DNA of 64,000 nt from Candidatus Pantoea persica (GTDB lineage Bacteria > Pseudomonadota > Gammaproteobacteria > Enterobacterales > Enterobacteriaceae), in the NCBI RefSeq assembly GCF_013753875.1, contig NZ_SMDS01000019.1, positions 124,001-188,000 of the forward strand. Reading direction: 5' to 3'. Below the pieces are notes generated by a model that was not told where the DNA came from, did not search any database, and saw only the letters and a list, made by a program, of their open reading frames with translations. Shown one piece after another: positions 54,325 through 64,000 of the stretch. Within the stretch, counting starts at the first letter, position 1. Every line of letters starts with the position of its first letter. Made by a program: the position numbers and the translations under genes.

Positions 54325-55296
54325 ATGGAAACCCCGAAAAAAAAGAGTAGTGAATTCATTCCCGTTTTTAAAAAATCTTTCCTGAAACCCAAATACTGGT
54401 GCAACTGGCTGGCCATCGGCGCGCTGGCGGGTATGGCGATGCTGCCGGCGAAGGCGCGCGATCCGCTGCTGGGCGGGCTGGGAAAGATGGCGGGAAAACT
54501 GGCTAAGGATGCCCGTCGGCGCGCGCTGATCAATCTGTACTATTGTTTACCCGAGCTGAGCGAAGCGGAACGCAGCGCCATCGTCGATCACATGTTCGCC
54601 ACTGCGACGCAGGCGATGGCAATGATGGCGGAGCTGGGGATGCGCCATCCGGCGCGCGTCCGCGAGCGCGTCGAGTGGCACGGGCGCGACATTATCGACC
54701 AGCTGCGAGCCGAGAAAGAGAATGTGATCCTGCTCGTGCCTCATGGCTGGGTGGTGGATATTCCCGCTATGCTTCTGGCTGCGGAAGGACAGAAGATGGC
54801 GGCGATGTTCCATCACCAGAGCGATCCTCTGCTGGACTATGTCTGGAACCGCGCGCGCCGCCGCTTCGGCGGCCGCATGCACGCGCGCGACGACGGCATT
54901 AAGCCGTTTATCGGCTCCGTGCGCCAGGGATACTGGGGCTACTATCTGCCCGATCAGGACTACGGCGCCGAGCACAGCGAGTTTGTCGATTTCTTCGCCA
55001 CTTATAAGGCGACGCTGCCGGCGGTTGGCCGCCTGATGAAGGTGTGCCGCGCGCGCGTGGTGCCGCTGTTCCCGGTCTACAACAGCGAGACGCATAAACT
55101 GGAGATCTACGTGCGTCCGCCTATGGACGACCTGCTGGAGGCGGACTACCCTACCTTGGCGCGCCGCATGAACGAAGAGGTGGAAGTATTCGTGCGCCCC
55201 CATCCCGAGCAGTACACCTGGAGCCTCAAGCTGCTGAAGACGCGCAAAGAGGGCGACATCGAGCCCTATAAGCGCAAAGAGCTTTACCCACGATAG
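54325..55296 (+). CDS. lpxM: Lipid A myristoyltransferase LpxM
   Basis: LpxM adds the final secondary acyl chain (myristate in E. coli) to lipid A at the inner membrane. The protein has 323 residues, the E. coli length. An N-terminal hydrophobic anchor and the acyltransferase motif HGWVVD (HX4D) are present, with [20 protein letters not shown] and [20 protein letters not shown] typical of LpxL/LpxM. It ends with TAG. Intact. Confidence 0.95.
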   Translation: METPKKKSSEFIPVFKKSFLKPKYWCNWLAIGALAGMAMLPAKARDPLLGGLGKMAGKLAKDARRRALINLYYCLPELSEAERSAIVDHMFATATQAMAMMAELGMRHPARVRERVEWHGRDIIDQLRAEKENVILLVPHGWVVDIPAMLLAAEGQKMAAMFHHQSDPLLDYVWNRARRRFGGRMHARDDGIKPFIGSVRQGYWGYYLPDQDYGAEHSEFVDFFATYKATLPAVGRLMKVCRARVVPLFPVYNSETHKLEIYVRPPMDDLLEADYPTLARRMNEEVEVFVRPHPEQYTWSLKLLKTRKEGDIEPYKRKELYPR

Positions 55297-55297
55297 C

Positions 55298-55326
55298 AGA
55301 AGGGCCGCAATGGCGGCCCTTCTTTA
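55298..55326 (+). terminator. Hairpin terminator after lpxM
   Basis: Eleven-base-pair stem AGAAGGGCCGC/GCGGCCCTTCT with a four-base loop directly after the lpxM stop; the following T run is short. Confidence 0.7.
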
Positions 55327-55344
55327 TACTGAAAACGTGCTGAC

Positions 55345-55530
55345 GTGGGGGCGGTATGGCCCGATCGCAACGCCACTAAAGACATCTATTCGCGCTCGGC
55401 CCGCGAGATTACGCCTCTCCTCCCTGAGGTGCGCCCGTACCGGGCCAACGCGCGGCGTTGTTCAAAAACGCTCCCGGCGTTTTTTCCTTGTCGCGGGACG
55501 CTTTGCTTTTCGTGCCAAACCGCCCCTACG
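55345..55530. repeat. MITE-like element A, 186 bp with inverted ends
   Basis: The ends GGGGCGGTATGGC and GCCAAACCGCCCC are near-perfect inverted repeats (one mismatch). Inside, in order, are CCGATCGCAACGCC, CGCGCTCGGCCCGCG, TCCCTGAGGTGCGCCCGTA, CCAACGCG, GCGTTGTTCAAAAACGC, and CGCGGGACGCTTTGCTTTTCG. The outer parts align with element B (36444-36552, reversed) and the middle and right parts with copy C (5022-5200). No coding capacity. It lies between the lpxM terminator and a dead transporter gene. Confidence 0.85.
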
Positions 55531-55584
55531 TATCCACTTCCGCAGCATTCTATGAGTACGACCTTAATGCTCAGGGCAGCGCCG

Positions 55585-56662
55585 TCACCTGCGCGCGCCG
55601 CTGGCGAAATTGATCAGGCTGAACCAGGGGGGCCGCCGCTGAAGTAGCCGCTTTTCGCCAGTGCAATGCCGATCGCCAGCGTCAGAATGCTGATCATCCC
55701 CAGCATCGACGCCACGTTGCCTTTGCCCGCATCGCTGGCGTAGATCTTCAGGCGATACAGCCCGGCATTCACCATGCCTGCGCCGAAGGCGTAAAGGCTG
55801 AGGCCGGCAGTCAACAGCAAGTAGCTGTGGCTGTTCAGCAGGTTCGCCGCCAGTGCGATGCTGAGACCCGCCAGAATCGGCCAGGCGGCGAATTTCACCG
55901 GCTGCTCGATCGGCACGCGCCCCGCCAGCTTGCCGAGGGTGATATTGCCCACAATCATCGCCAGAAATACCGGCAGCTGTAGCAGCGCATAGTGCATCCG
56001 CGACAGCCCCTCCTGGTGCATCAGGATCACCGGCGACAGCGCGACCCAGGTCAGGATGAGAATAAACACCAGACCGATGGCGAACGAGCCATACATCACC
56101 ATTTTGTCCCGCATCAGCTGGCGGTAGGTGCGCGCCAGCTGCGGCAACGCGATGGAGTGGCTGCGGTCGCCGGCGGTTTCCGGCATCACGCGCCAGAGGA
56201 TCAAAAAGGCAATAACGCTCAGCAGGGCGAAGAGCCAGAACATGCTGCGCCAGCGCCTCGTCGAACGCCTCCTGAACGGCGGCATAGCTCACTCCGCCGA
56301 TAAAGCAGAGGCTGATGCCCTGAACAAAGCGCAGCGCGAGAAACTCCCGGATTGAGCTGACCTAGGTCGTCAGCACGCAGGCGAGTATAACAAAACAGAA
56401 TGCCCGCCAGCATCACCGGACGGAGGCCATATTTATCGGAGAGCGGCCCCAGCAGCCCTACAGGCACCACGCCGCCCAGCAGATAGGCGGTCAGCGAGGT
56501 GGAAACCCATTCCGGCCCGAAACCGAATTCCTGCGTGACCAGCAGCATGCCGGGCTGGATCATGTCGTGGGAAATATAGGTGGCGAATTCAAACAGCACC
56601 AGCGCCAGCGGAAACAGCAGCAGACTCGCTGTAAGCTTGCTGACGGGTTGATAGCGGGGCAT
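55585..56662 (-). pseudogene. MdfA-like multidrug MFS transporter, frameshifted and deleted
   Basis: MdfA-family drug:proton antiporter remnant. ATG 56662 opens a strong N-terminus (LLLFPLALVLFEFATYISHD, MIQPGMLLV, the motif A region LLGPLSDKYGLRPVML). A frameshift near 56400 and a TAG at 56362-56364 follow, then LALRFVQGISLCFIGGV-like sequence and AAVQEAFDEALAQ. About 30 residues of the central helices are missing before MFWLFALLSVIAFLILWRVM. The second half (VFILILTWVALSPVILMHQE, LSLYAFGAGMVNAGLYRLK) is well kept, ending around GGPPGSA with a further shift. Drug-export function is lost. Confidence 0.85.
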
Positions 56663-56741
56663 CCAGACTCCTTGAGAAAAATAAAAACGCGACCGCCAGG
56701 CAGTCGCGTTGTGTGCAGCATTACGACAGTCGGGCGCGGGA

Positions 56742-58184
56742 TCAGTCGACGCGCAGCACCCGGCTTGTATTGGTGGTGCCGGTGGCGCCCATCACGTCGC
56801 CCTGCGTCACGATCACCAGATCGCCAGAGACGAGGAAGCCCTTGTCGCGCAGCAGGTTCACCGCGTCGTGCGCAGCCACCACGCCCTCATTGTCGCTGTT
56901 GAAGAACACCGGCGTGACGCCGCGATACAGCGCGGTCAGGTTGAGGGTGCTCTCATGGCGCGACATGGCGAATATTGGCAGCCCGGAGGTGATGCGCGAG
57001 GTCATCAGCGGCGTGCGGCCCGATTCGGTCATGGTGATAATCGCGGTCACGCCCTGCAGATGGTTCGCCGCATACATCGCCGACATGGCGATCGCCTCTT
57101 CTACATTGTCGAAGGTGACCTCCAGACGGTGCTTGGAGACGTTGACGCTCGGGATCTTCTCCGCGCCGAGGCAGACCTTGGCCATGGCGGAGACGGTCTC
57201 GGCCGGATACTGGCCGGCCGCGGTTTCCGCCGACAGCATCACCGCATCGGTGCCGTCCAGCACGGCGTTGGCAACGTCCATCACCTCGGCGCGCGTCGGC
57301 ATCGGGTTGGTGATCATCGACTCCATCATCTGCGTCGCGGTAATAATGGTTCGGTTCAGCTGGCGCGCACGGCGGATCAGCGCCTTCTGAATGCCCACCA
57401 GTTCCGGATCGCCGATCTCGACGCCTAAATCGCCGCGCGCGACCATCACCACGTCGGAGGCGAGGATAATGTCATCCATCGCTTCCTGCGTCGCCACCGC
57501 TTCAGCACGCTCTACCTTCGCCACCAGCTTCGCTTCGCAGCCTGCTTCGCGCGCCAGGCGACGCGCGCAGTTCATATCTTCGCCGTTGCGCGGAAAGGAG
57601 ACCGCCAGATAGTCGACGCCGATCTTCGCGGCGGTGATGATGTCCGCTTTGTCTTTCTCCGTCAGCGCCTCGGCCGACAGGCCGCCGCCGAGCTTATTGA
57701 TGCCTTTGTTGTTAGAGAGCGGGCCGCCGACGGTGACCTCGGTGAACACCTTCATACCCTGGACTTCCAGCACCTTCAGCTGAACGCGGCCATCATCGAG
57801 CAGCAGAATGTCTCCGGGTACCACATCCTCCGGCAGACCTTTATAGTCGATGCCGACTTTCTCTTTATCGCCTTCGCCTTTGCTCAGGCTGGCGTCGAGC
57901 AGGAAACGGTCGCCGACGTTGAGGAAAACCTTGCCCTCTTTAAAGGTCGAGACGCGAATCTTCGGCCCCTGAAGGTCGCCCAGAATCGCGACGTGGCGGC
58001 CCAGCTTGGCAGCGATTTCACGCACTTTGTTGGCACGCAGCCGATGATCTTCCGGCGTGCCGTGGGAGAAGTTGAGTCGTACAACGTTCGCGCCAGCGGC
58101 AATGATTTTTTCCAGGTTATTATCGCGGTCTGTAGCCGGGCCGAGGGTTGTCACGATCTTGGTTCTTCTGAGACGTCTTGACAT
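56742..58184 (-). CDS. pykA: Pyruvate kinase II
   Basis: PykA converts phosphoenolpyruvate and ADP to pyruvate and ATP. The protein has 480 residues, the E. coli length, from ATG 58184 with GGAG upstream; the longer open frame upstream is not typical. Signatures are [39 protein letters not shown], the lysine region [21 protein letters not shown] and [10 protein letters not shown]. The gene is divergent from nothing nearby; its upstream neighbour hexR lies on the same strand. Intact. Confidence 0.96.
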   Translation of the reverse strand: MSRRLRRTKIVTTLGPATDRDNNLEKIIAAGANVVRLNFSHGTPEDHRLRANKVREIAAKLGRHVAILGDLQGPKIRVSTFKEGKVFLNVGDRFLLDASLSKGEGDKEKVGIDYKGLPEDVVPGDILLLDDGRVQLKVLEVQGMKVFTEVTVGGPLSNNKGINKLGGGLSAEALTEKDKADIITAAKIGVDYLAVSFPRNGEDMNCARRLAREAGCEAKLVAKVERAEAVATQEAMDDIILASDVVMVARGDLGVEIGDPELVGIQKALIRRARQLNRTIITATQMMESMITNPMPTRAEVMDVANAVLDGTDAVMLSAETAAGQYPAETVSAMAKVCLGAEKIPSVNVSKHRLEVTFDNVEEAIAMSAMYAANHLQGVTAIITMTESGRTPLMTSRITSGLPIFAMSRHESTLNLTALYRGVTPVFFNSDNEGVVAAHDAVNLLRDKGFLVSGDLVIVTQGDVMGATGTTNTSRVLRVD

Positions 58185-58289
58185 GAAGGACTCCATTGAC
58201 AAATTTGCGTATCCCCAAATGGACAGGGTATAGACACTATAGTAACTGATGAACAAGCTGTGATACGACATCACATTGTGAATGTGATG

Positions 58290-59136
58290 TTAATTTTTAT
58301 GCTTTTCTTTGTTTTCCCTGGCGACGAGCTTGTCAAAACGCGACGCCTTTAAGGTCTCTTTTACCCGCTTCAAGTTTTCCTGGAACGCACTGCCGCGATC
58401 GAGAATAACTGTGAGTTGCGCCAGGCGGGAAACCATAGGCAGATAAATATCGGTATCTTCCGGAACATCAAGCGTCAGGGCCAGCGTGGCAACGTCAGTC
58501 AGCGGCGAAGCGGGTGAGGTGACGGCTATCACGGTGGAACCGTTTACACCCGCCAAGCGAGCCAGTTCTACCATATTTTTTGTGCGGCCAGTATGTGAAA
58601 TTAAAACAAAACGTCGTCGGGACGACTATTTATACAACTCATGCGCTGGATCACAATATCCTCTGACCAGATGACAGGCAGACTAAAACGCAGAAATTTT
58701 TTAAAGGCGCTGTGCGCCACCACCGCCGACGCGCCCAGGCCGAAAAAGGCGACCTTGTGCGCCTGCGACAGCAGCGTGACCGCCTGACGCAGCGCGTCGA
58801 GATCGAGGCGTTCGCGTACGCGCTGCAGGCCGTCGAGGGCGGAGTCGAAAATCTTCTGGCTGTAGCGCTCGGTATCGTCATTTTCCGCGATGTCGCGGCT
58901 TACCCAACTGGGCCGAGTCGCCAGGCTCTGCGCCAGCTGCAGCTTAAAGTCGGGGAATCCGCGAGTGCCGAGCCGGCGGCAGAAGCGATTAACAGTCGGT
59001 TCGCTCACCTCGGCCGCGTGCGCCAGCCGGGCTATGCTGGCGTGCATGGCCTCCTGCGGCGCCGCAGGATCTGCTCGGCCACTTTAAGTTCCGCTTTGCT
59101 CAGCGCCGCCAGCTGCGCCTTAATTTTGTCCAGCAT
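58290..59136 (-). pseudogene. hexR: HexR carbon-metabolism regulator, two frameshifts and a deletion
   Basis: HexR (RpiR family) represses zwf, edd-eda and other central carbon genes and responds to KDPG. ATG 59136 opens LDKIKAQLAALSKAELKVAE, and a shift near 59060 moves to AMHASIARLAHAAEVSEPTV with the HTH (NRFCRRLGTRGFPDFKLQLA). The SIS domain follows (AFFGLGASAVVAHSAFKKFL), and one base is lost near 58615 before ISHTGRTKNMVELARL. About eleven residues are missing between RLAQLTVI and LDRGSAF. The C-terminus is complete. Repressor function is lost. Confidence 0.92.
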
Positions 59137-59422
59137 ATTCGTAACCTGATGATCGTTATCGCTTTTATCGATGCCAGCGATGGCTGGCTGAGGGGGGAAT
59201 AAAAGCGTGAATATACCGCGTAAGCCGTGATCACGCGCAAGAGATGACAATCCGGCGCAGAGAAATTTTGTCATAATTTGACCCGGATTCGATTTTGTCA
59301 GACACCCGCCGCAACAAAAGCGCCCGCAGCAACATGTGGCAGCGCCGGAATGGGTAGAGCCTTATCTCTGCGAACCCGCGCGGAGTCGGTTTACCTGACC
59401 CCCTGAAATAAGTACATTGTGC

Positions 59423-59437
59423 TGAAAGAAAATTACA
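59423..59437 (+). promoter_or_regulatory. Possible HexR operator upstream of zwf
   Basis: TGAAAGAAAATTACA matches 11 of 15 positions of the HexR consensus TGTAATTAAATTACA and lies about 63 bp before the zwf start. With hexR dead, the site would have no repressor. Confidence 0.4.
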
Positions 59438-59499
59438 ACGCGGACCTGCTGGCTGAGGACGCTCGCCCAACGGGAACATCCTGCAACGAGGAGAGGAAA

Positions 59500-60975
59500 A
59501 TGGCGGTAACACAAACAGCCCAGGCATGCGATCTGGTGATATTCGGTGCCAAAGGCGATCTTGCACGCCGGAAACTGTTGCCTTCACTGTATCAGCTGGA
59601 AAAAGCGGGTCAGATCCATGAAGAAACCCGCATTATCGGCGTAGGCCGCGCTGAGTGGGATAAAGCGGCCTACACCAAAGTGGTGCGTGAGGCGCTGGAA
59701 ACCTTTATGAAGGAAAAGATTGATGAAGCGCTGTGGGACGAACTCAGCAACCGTCTCGACTTCTGCAACCTCGACGTTAACGACACGTCCCATTTCCCGA
59801 AGCTGGGCAAGATGCTTGACCAGACGAAACGCACCACCATCAACTACTTCGCGATGCCGCCCAGCACTTTCGGCGCTATCTGCAAAGGCCTCGGCTCTGT
59901 GAAGCTGAACGCCAAACCGGCGTGCGTGGTGATGGAGAAGCCGCTCGGCACTTCGCTGGAAACCTCAAAAGAGATCAACGACGCGGTGGGTGAATTCTTC
60001 GAAGAGAGCCAGGTGTTCCGTATCGACCACTATCTCGGTAAGGAAACGGTGCTGAACCTGCTGGCGCTGCGCTTCGCCAACTCCATCTTCGTTAACAACT
60101 GGGATAATCGCACCATCGACCATGTGCAGATCACCGTGGCGGAGGAAGTGGGCATCGAAGGCCGTTGGGGTTACTTCGACCAGGCGGGTCAGATGCGCGA
60201 TATGATCCAGAACCACCTGCTGCAGATCCTGACCATGATCGCCATGTCGCCGCCGTCCGATCTCAGCGCCGACGCCATTCGCGACGAGAAGGTGAAGGTA
60301 CTGCGCTCGCTACGCCGTATCGACCAGACCAATGTGCGCGAGAAAACGGTGCGCGGCCAGTACACCGCCGGCTTTGTGCAGGGCAAAAAAGTGCCGGGCT
60401 ACCTGGAAGAAGAAGGCTCAAACAAGTCCAGCGCGACGGAAACCTTCGTCGCCATTCGCGTCGATATCGACAACTGGCGCTGGGCGTGCGTGCCGTTCTA
60501 CCTGCGCACCGGCAAGCGTCTGCCGACCAAATGCTCCGAAGTAGTGGTTTATTTCAAGAACCCGGAGATGAACCTGTTCAAGGATTCCTATTCCGAACTG
60601 CCGCAGAACAAGCTCACCATTCGTCTGCAGCCGGACGAAGGGGTGGATATTGAGATCCTCAATAAGGTGCCGGGTCTGGATCACAAGCACAAGCTGCAGA
60701 CCACCAAACTCGATCTGAGCTACTCAGAGACCTTTAACCAGTCGCATCTGGCCGACGCCTACGAGCGCCTGCTGCTGGAAACCATGCGCGGCATTCAAGC
60801 GCTGTTTGTGCGCCGCGACGAGGTAGAAGCGGCATGGTCCTACGTCGATTCCATTATCGACGCCTGGGCCGCCGATGGCGACTCCTCCAAGCCTTATCAG
60901 GCGGGAACCTGGGGACCGGTGGCTTCCGTGGCGATGATCACGCGCGACGGCCGCTCCTGGAACGAGTTCGAATAA
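59500..60975 (+). CDS. zwf: Glucose-6-phosphate 1-dehydrogenase
   Basis: Zwf oxidises glucose 6-phosphate to 6-phosphogluconolactone and makes NADPH. The protein has 491 residues, the E. coli length, from ATG 59500 with GAGGAG upstream; the open frame extends upstream to a GTG that lacks family similarity. The dinucleotide motif is [13 protein letters not shown], the substrate-site block is [20 protein letters not shown], and [14 protein letters not shown] follows. Intact and followed by a terminator. Confidence 0.97.
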   Translation: MAVTQTAQACDLVIFGAKGDLARRKLLPSLYQLEKAGQIHEETRIIGVGRAEWDKAAYTKVVREALETFMKEKIDEALWDELSNRLDFCNLDVNDTSHFPKLGKMLDQTKRTTINYFAMPPSTFGAICKGLGSVKLNAKPACVVMEKPLGTSLETSKEINDAVGEFFEESQVFRIDHYLGKETVLNLLALRFANSIFVNNWDNRTIDHVQITVAEEVGIEGRWGYFDQAGQMRDMIQNHLLQILTMIAMSPPSDLSADAIRDEKVKVLRSLRRIDQTNVREKTVRGQYTAGFVQGKKVPGYLEEEGSNKSSATETFVAIRVDIDNWRWACVPFYLRTGKRLPTKCSEVVVYFKNPEMNLFKDSYSELPQNKLTIRLQPDEGVDIEILNKVPGLDHKHKLQTTKLDLSYSETFNQSHLADAYERLLLETMRGIQALFVRRDEVEAAWSYVDSIIDAWAADGDSSKPYQAGTWGPVASVAMITRDGRSWNEFE

Positions 60976-60983
60976 CCGCAATT

Positions 60984-61009
60984 AAGCCCGCCGCGCGCGG
61001 GCTTTTTTG
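60984..61009 (+). terminator. Terminator after zwf
   Basis: Eight-base-pair stem AAGCCCGC/GCGGGCTT followed by T's. Confidence 0.85.
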
Positions 61010-61149
61010 TGTCTGCATTTTAAAAAATGAACCGGGGCTTCAAAAAAATCGCAGGCGCGTAGACGATGCCAAAGTCGCTCCTGTATGGTAGTGACGCATT
61101 GTTGGCGCGCCGGATTGACGTTGCCGGTATGGATAAGCAAGGGGAACTG

Positions 61150-61729
61150 ATGAAGAAGTGGAAAACGAGTGCGGAAAAAATTCTGACCACTGGACCGGTG
61201 GTGCCGGGCGGCGTTCGCATGCTGGAAGTGACGCTGCGCACGCCGGTGGCAAATGGACGCGCTGCGCTTGGTGATCAAAGAGGTGCCGGACGCCATCGTC
61301 GGCGCGGGCACGGTGATCAATACCCAGCAGCTACAGGAAGTGACCGAGGCGGGCGCGCAGTTTGTAATTAGCCCGGGCGTCACTTAATCGCTGCTCAAGG
61401 CGGCCACAGAGGGACCGGTGCCGCTTATTCCCGGCATCAGCACCGTCTCCGAGCTGATGACCGGCATGGACTACGGCCTGCGCGAATTTAAATTTTTCCC
61501 GGCAGAGGCCAACGGCGGCGTCAAAGCTCTGCAGGCGATCGGCGGGCCGTTCCCGCAGGTACGTTTCTGTCCGACCGGCGGCATTTCGCCCGCTAACTAC
61601 CGCGACTATCTGGCGCTGAAAAGCATACTGTGCATTGGCGGCTCCTAGCTGGTGCCGAACGAAGCGCTGGAGTCAGGCGACTGGGATCGCATCACGCGTC
61701 TGGCGCGAAGCGGTGAAGGGGCGAAGTAA
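61150..61729 (+). pseudogene. eda: KHG/KDPG aldolase Eda, deleted with two stops
   Basis: Eda splits KDPG to pyruvate and glyceraldehyde 3-phosphate. ATG 61150 has AGGGGA upstream and opens [20 protein letters not shown]. About 19 residues after VVP, including the active-site glutamate region, are missing. A frameshift near 61255 is followed by [13 protein letters not shown] and [11 protein letters not shown] at 61385 (E. coli Glu), a clean stretch with [20 protein letters not shown] (the Schiff-base lysine), then TAG at 61646 replacing the Trp of CIGGSW, and a late shift. No edd is present between zwf and eda. Confidence 0.92.
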
Positions 61730-61776
61730 CATGCTGTAATCCGTGGCGGTGAGCAGGGTGCTCACCGCGTATTGTC

Positions 61777-62298
61777 TTAGCCTTCGACCTGTACCGCGGC
61801 GGCGCTGGCGATAGCGCGCGCGAACGCGTCCTCAACGCTTTCACCGTTCGCCAGCGAGACGCTGAGGCGACGCGAACCGGCGATTTCCGGCTTGCCGAAC
61901 AGGCGCAGCTGCAGGCCCGCGCCCAGCGCCGCTTCCACGTTGAAGAACTGCACGTTCTGACTGTGCAGCTGCGGCAAAATCACCGCCGAGGCCGACGGCC
62001 CGTACTGACGAATGGCGCCGACAGGCAGGCCGAGAAAGGCGCGCACGTGCAGCGCGAACTCTGAGAGATCCTAGGAAATCAGCGTGACCATGCCGGTGTC
62101 GTGCGGGCGTGGCGACACTTCGCTGAAGATCACCTCATCGCCGTAGACAAACAGCCCGACGCCGAACAGGCCGTAGCCGCCCAGCGCTTTCACCACCTCG
62201 CCGGCAATCGCCTGCGCGCGCTGCAGCGCCAGCTCGCCCGAGCCTAACAGCATGACGCGCGTCGCGGCCGGACACAGCGCAGTTCCAAGAGTCGTCAT
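61777..62298 (-). pseudogene. purT: Formate-dependent GAR transformylase PurT, mostly deleted
   Basis: PurT makes formyl-GAR from formate and ATP, an alternative to PurN in purine synthesis. ATG 62298 opens [20 protein letters not shown], but after GELA the sequence jumps in frame to [20 protein letters not shown], losing about 220 residues of the ATP-grasp core. TAG at 62071-62073 replaces the Gln of [14 protein letters not shown], and the C-terminal domain ([20 protein letters not shown]) continues to the end. About 174 codons remain of 392. Confidence 0.95.
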
Positions 62299-62331
62299 AA
62301 TTTCACCTGTGAGTCAAAACGCGCGCAGTAT

Positions 62332-62616
62332 ACGCGCCGCCATTGAGCGCAGCATTCATGAAGCGGGCTACGGCCAAGCAGGCGGAGGCGCTGATCCCGA
62401 AGGCGATGAACCGTCCGCTCGATCCCGGCTAGCTGGCGGCGGACGTGAAAAATAAGGAGGAGGCCCTAGAGCTCAATTCTTCTTAGCTGCGCCGCGGTGG
62501 ATGTCGATCACTTTATGAAGCGCAGCTACCTTAACGCGCTGAAGATCCCGCAGGACGTGCGCGACGGCATCGACGGCGACCTGCGCGCGCAAAAAGCGCA
62601 GCTTCCCGCTGACTAG
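62332..62616 (+). pseudogene. yebE: YebE (DUF533 inner-membrane protein), C-terminal fragment
   Basis: YebE is a conserved inner-membrane protein of unknown role. Only the tellurite-resistance-like C-terminal domain remains: RAAIERSIHEAGYGQ, EALIPKAMNRPLDPG, TAG at 62430-62432, [14 protein letters not shown], a frameshift and a short loss near 62475, then [20 protein letters not shown] and [20 protein letters not shown] to TAG. The N-terminal membrane half is deleted, and the fragment abuts the purT promoter region. Confidence 0.75.
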
Positions 62617-62715
62617 CGCCTCTGCGGCCGCCGCGCGCGGCCGCAATAACAAGGCGTCACGCACAAAAATTTGGCTTCCCCGCGACCTGATGCCACCCTT
62701 AAGTAAACAGATAAC

Positions 62716-64000
62716 ATGGAGACACAGCATGCAGGCCCCCATCGCGAAAAAAATCCGCGGCACATGCCCCTTCACGGCGACACGCGGGTAGACAATTATT
62801 ACTGGCTGCGCGACGATAAGCGCGAAAATGATGTGCTGGACTATCTGCGCGACGAAAATAACTACGGCAAGCAGATCATGGCGACGCAGCAGCCGCTGCA
62901 GAACCAGCTGTTAAAAGACATAGTTGGTCGCCTGCCGCCGCAGGATCACTCAGTGCCCTATGTGCACAACGGCTATCACTACCAGAGCCGCTATGAGAGT
63001 GGCAATAAGTATGCCGCCTACTATCGCCAGCCGGCCGACTGCGCCGTAACCGACGAGTGGATGCTGCTGTTCGACGCTAACCAACGCGCGTCGCACAGCG
63101 AGTTCTATACCATGGGCTCGCTGAATATCAGCCCCGACAACAAGGTAATGGCGCTGGCGGAAGATTTTCTGTCGCGGCGGCAGTACGGCATCCGCTTCCG
63201 CTGCCGGGTGCAGGGAAGCTGGTATCCAGAGGTGTAGAACAACGCCTCGTCGAGCATCGACTGGGCCAATGACTCGCGCACGCTCTACTACGTGCGCAAG
63301 CGTGAGCAGACGCTGCTGCTCTATCAGGTGTGGCGCCACGAGCTGGGCACGCCGCGAAGCGACGACCAGCTGGTGTATGAAGAAAAGGATGACACCTATC
63401 ACCTTAGCGTGCACAAAACCACGTCCGATCACTTTATTCTCATCGCGCTGTTCAGCACCAACAGCAGCGAAATCTAGCTGATCGACGCCGGTATCCCCGA
63501 CGCGCAGCCGCAGGTTTTCCTGCCGCGCCGGAAAGATCATGAATACAGCCTAGATCACTATCAGCACCAGTTTTATATCCGCTCCAACCGCGAGGGGAAA
63601 AACTTCGGCCTCTACCGCACGCGCTGGCTGGACGAGTCACGCTGGGAGACGCTAATTGCGCCGCTCGACCATGTGGTGATAGAGGTTTTTCAGCTGTTTC
63701 GCGACAGACTGGTGGTCGAGGAGCGCCAGCGCGGCCTTACCAGCCTGCGGCAAATTCACTGGCAAACCGGCGAAGATACTGGTATCGCCTTCGACGATCC
63801 CACCTATGTCACCTGGCTGGCGTTCAATCCTACGCCGGAGACCAGCAAGCTGCGCTAAGGCTATGGCTCCATGACCACGCCGACTACGCTGTTCGAGCTT
63901 GATATGGACACAGGCGAGCGGCGCATCCTGAAGCAGAGCGCGGTCGGCGATTTTGATCCGGACGACTACAAAAGCGAACACCACTGGATAACGGTGCGCG
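62716..64000 (+). pseudogene. ptrB: Oligopeptidase B (protease II) PtrB, broken, continues past window
   Basis: PtrB is a cytoplasmic S9 serine peptidase that cuts small peptides after Arg/Lys. The original start is probably ATG 62729 (MQAPIAKKI), out of frame with the rest by one base; the frame from ATG 62716 leads into [23 protein letters not shown] at 63235 (SWYPEV*), TAG at 63475 (SSEI*LIDAG) and TAA at 63856 (where E. coli has Tyr in LRYGY) interrupt the propeller domain, which is otherwise well conserved ([35 protein letters not shown]). The catalytic domain lies beyond the window. Confidence 0.92.

Noticed and set aside
61010-61149. Search for an edd remnant between zwf and eda
   Set aside because: The 140 bp hold no stretch that I can align to Edd; it may never have been present.

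Overview
The window is chromosomal DNA of a gamma-proteobacterium of the order Enterobacterales. Gene order follows the Escherichia coli chromosome in blocks: mltG-tmk-holB-ycfH-ptsG; hinT-ycfL-lpoB-thiK-nagZ-ycfP-ndh-ycfJ; putA/putP-efeUOB-phoH; cheA...cheZ-flhBA-flhE-argS; and cutC...cmoBA-yecE-aspS-nudB-yebC-ruvCAB-znuBC/znuA-mepM-lpxM-pykA-hexR-zwf-eda-purT-yebE-ptrB. The DNA is GC-rich by eye (not computed), codons end mostly in G or C, and the protein sequences look closest to Erwiniaceae (Pantoea/Erwinia type); the genus is inference.

The main feature is massive, unfinished gene decay. I count about 28 genes that look intact and about 35 that are clearly broken, with no insertion sequence, prophage or CRISPR array to account for it. 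The lesions are nonsense codons (mostly TAG, often replacing a conserved CAG glutamine), one-base indels (several in short A runs or tandem repeats), and internal or gene-fusing deletions. This is the pattern of a lineage that recently became host-restricted or otherwise lost selection on many functions.

Layout. 1-5 kb: intact mltG (partial), tmk, holB, ycfH, ptsG. 5-8 kb: a dead GH105 hydrolase plus GPH transporter pair (rhamnogalacturonan use). 8.3-13.2 kb: intact hinT and lpoB among dead ycfL, thiK, nagZ, ycfP, ndh and ycfJ. 13.3-22.6 kb: intact putA/putP divergon and the iron operon efeUOB behind a Fur box. 23-29 kb: dead phoH and phoA, tRNA-Ser(GGA), intact msrA, and a dead Rieske oxygenase/reductase cluster with its LysR regulator. 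29-36.4 kb: the chemotaxis and flagellar export cluster, collapsed into fused fragments. 36.6-44.5 kb: intact argS, cutC and yecE among dead yecM, malY-like, a secreted-protein gene, a LysE-type exporter, cmoB and cmoA. 44.7-55.3 kb: a mostly intact core block (aspS, yebC, ruvCAB, znuABC, mepM, lpxM). 55.6-64 kb: intact pykA and zwf among dead mdfA-like, hexR, eda, purT, yebE and ptrB.

Taken together, the cell keeps translation, replication, recombination/repair, envelope synthesis, glucose uptake, lower glycolysis, the oxidative pentose phosphate entry, proline use, and iron and zinc import. It has lost motility and chemotaxis, pectin-fragment use, the last Entner-Doudoroff step, HexR control, NDH-2, the phosphate-starvation phosphatase, several salvage enzymes and the CmoA/CmoB tRNA modification. 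A dispersed MITE-like repeat with inverted ends occurs as copies at about 36.4 and 55.4 kb, with a related copy at about 5.0 kb.
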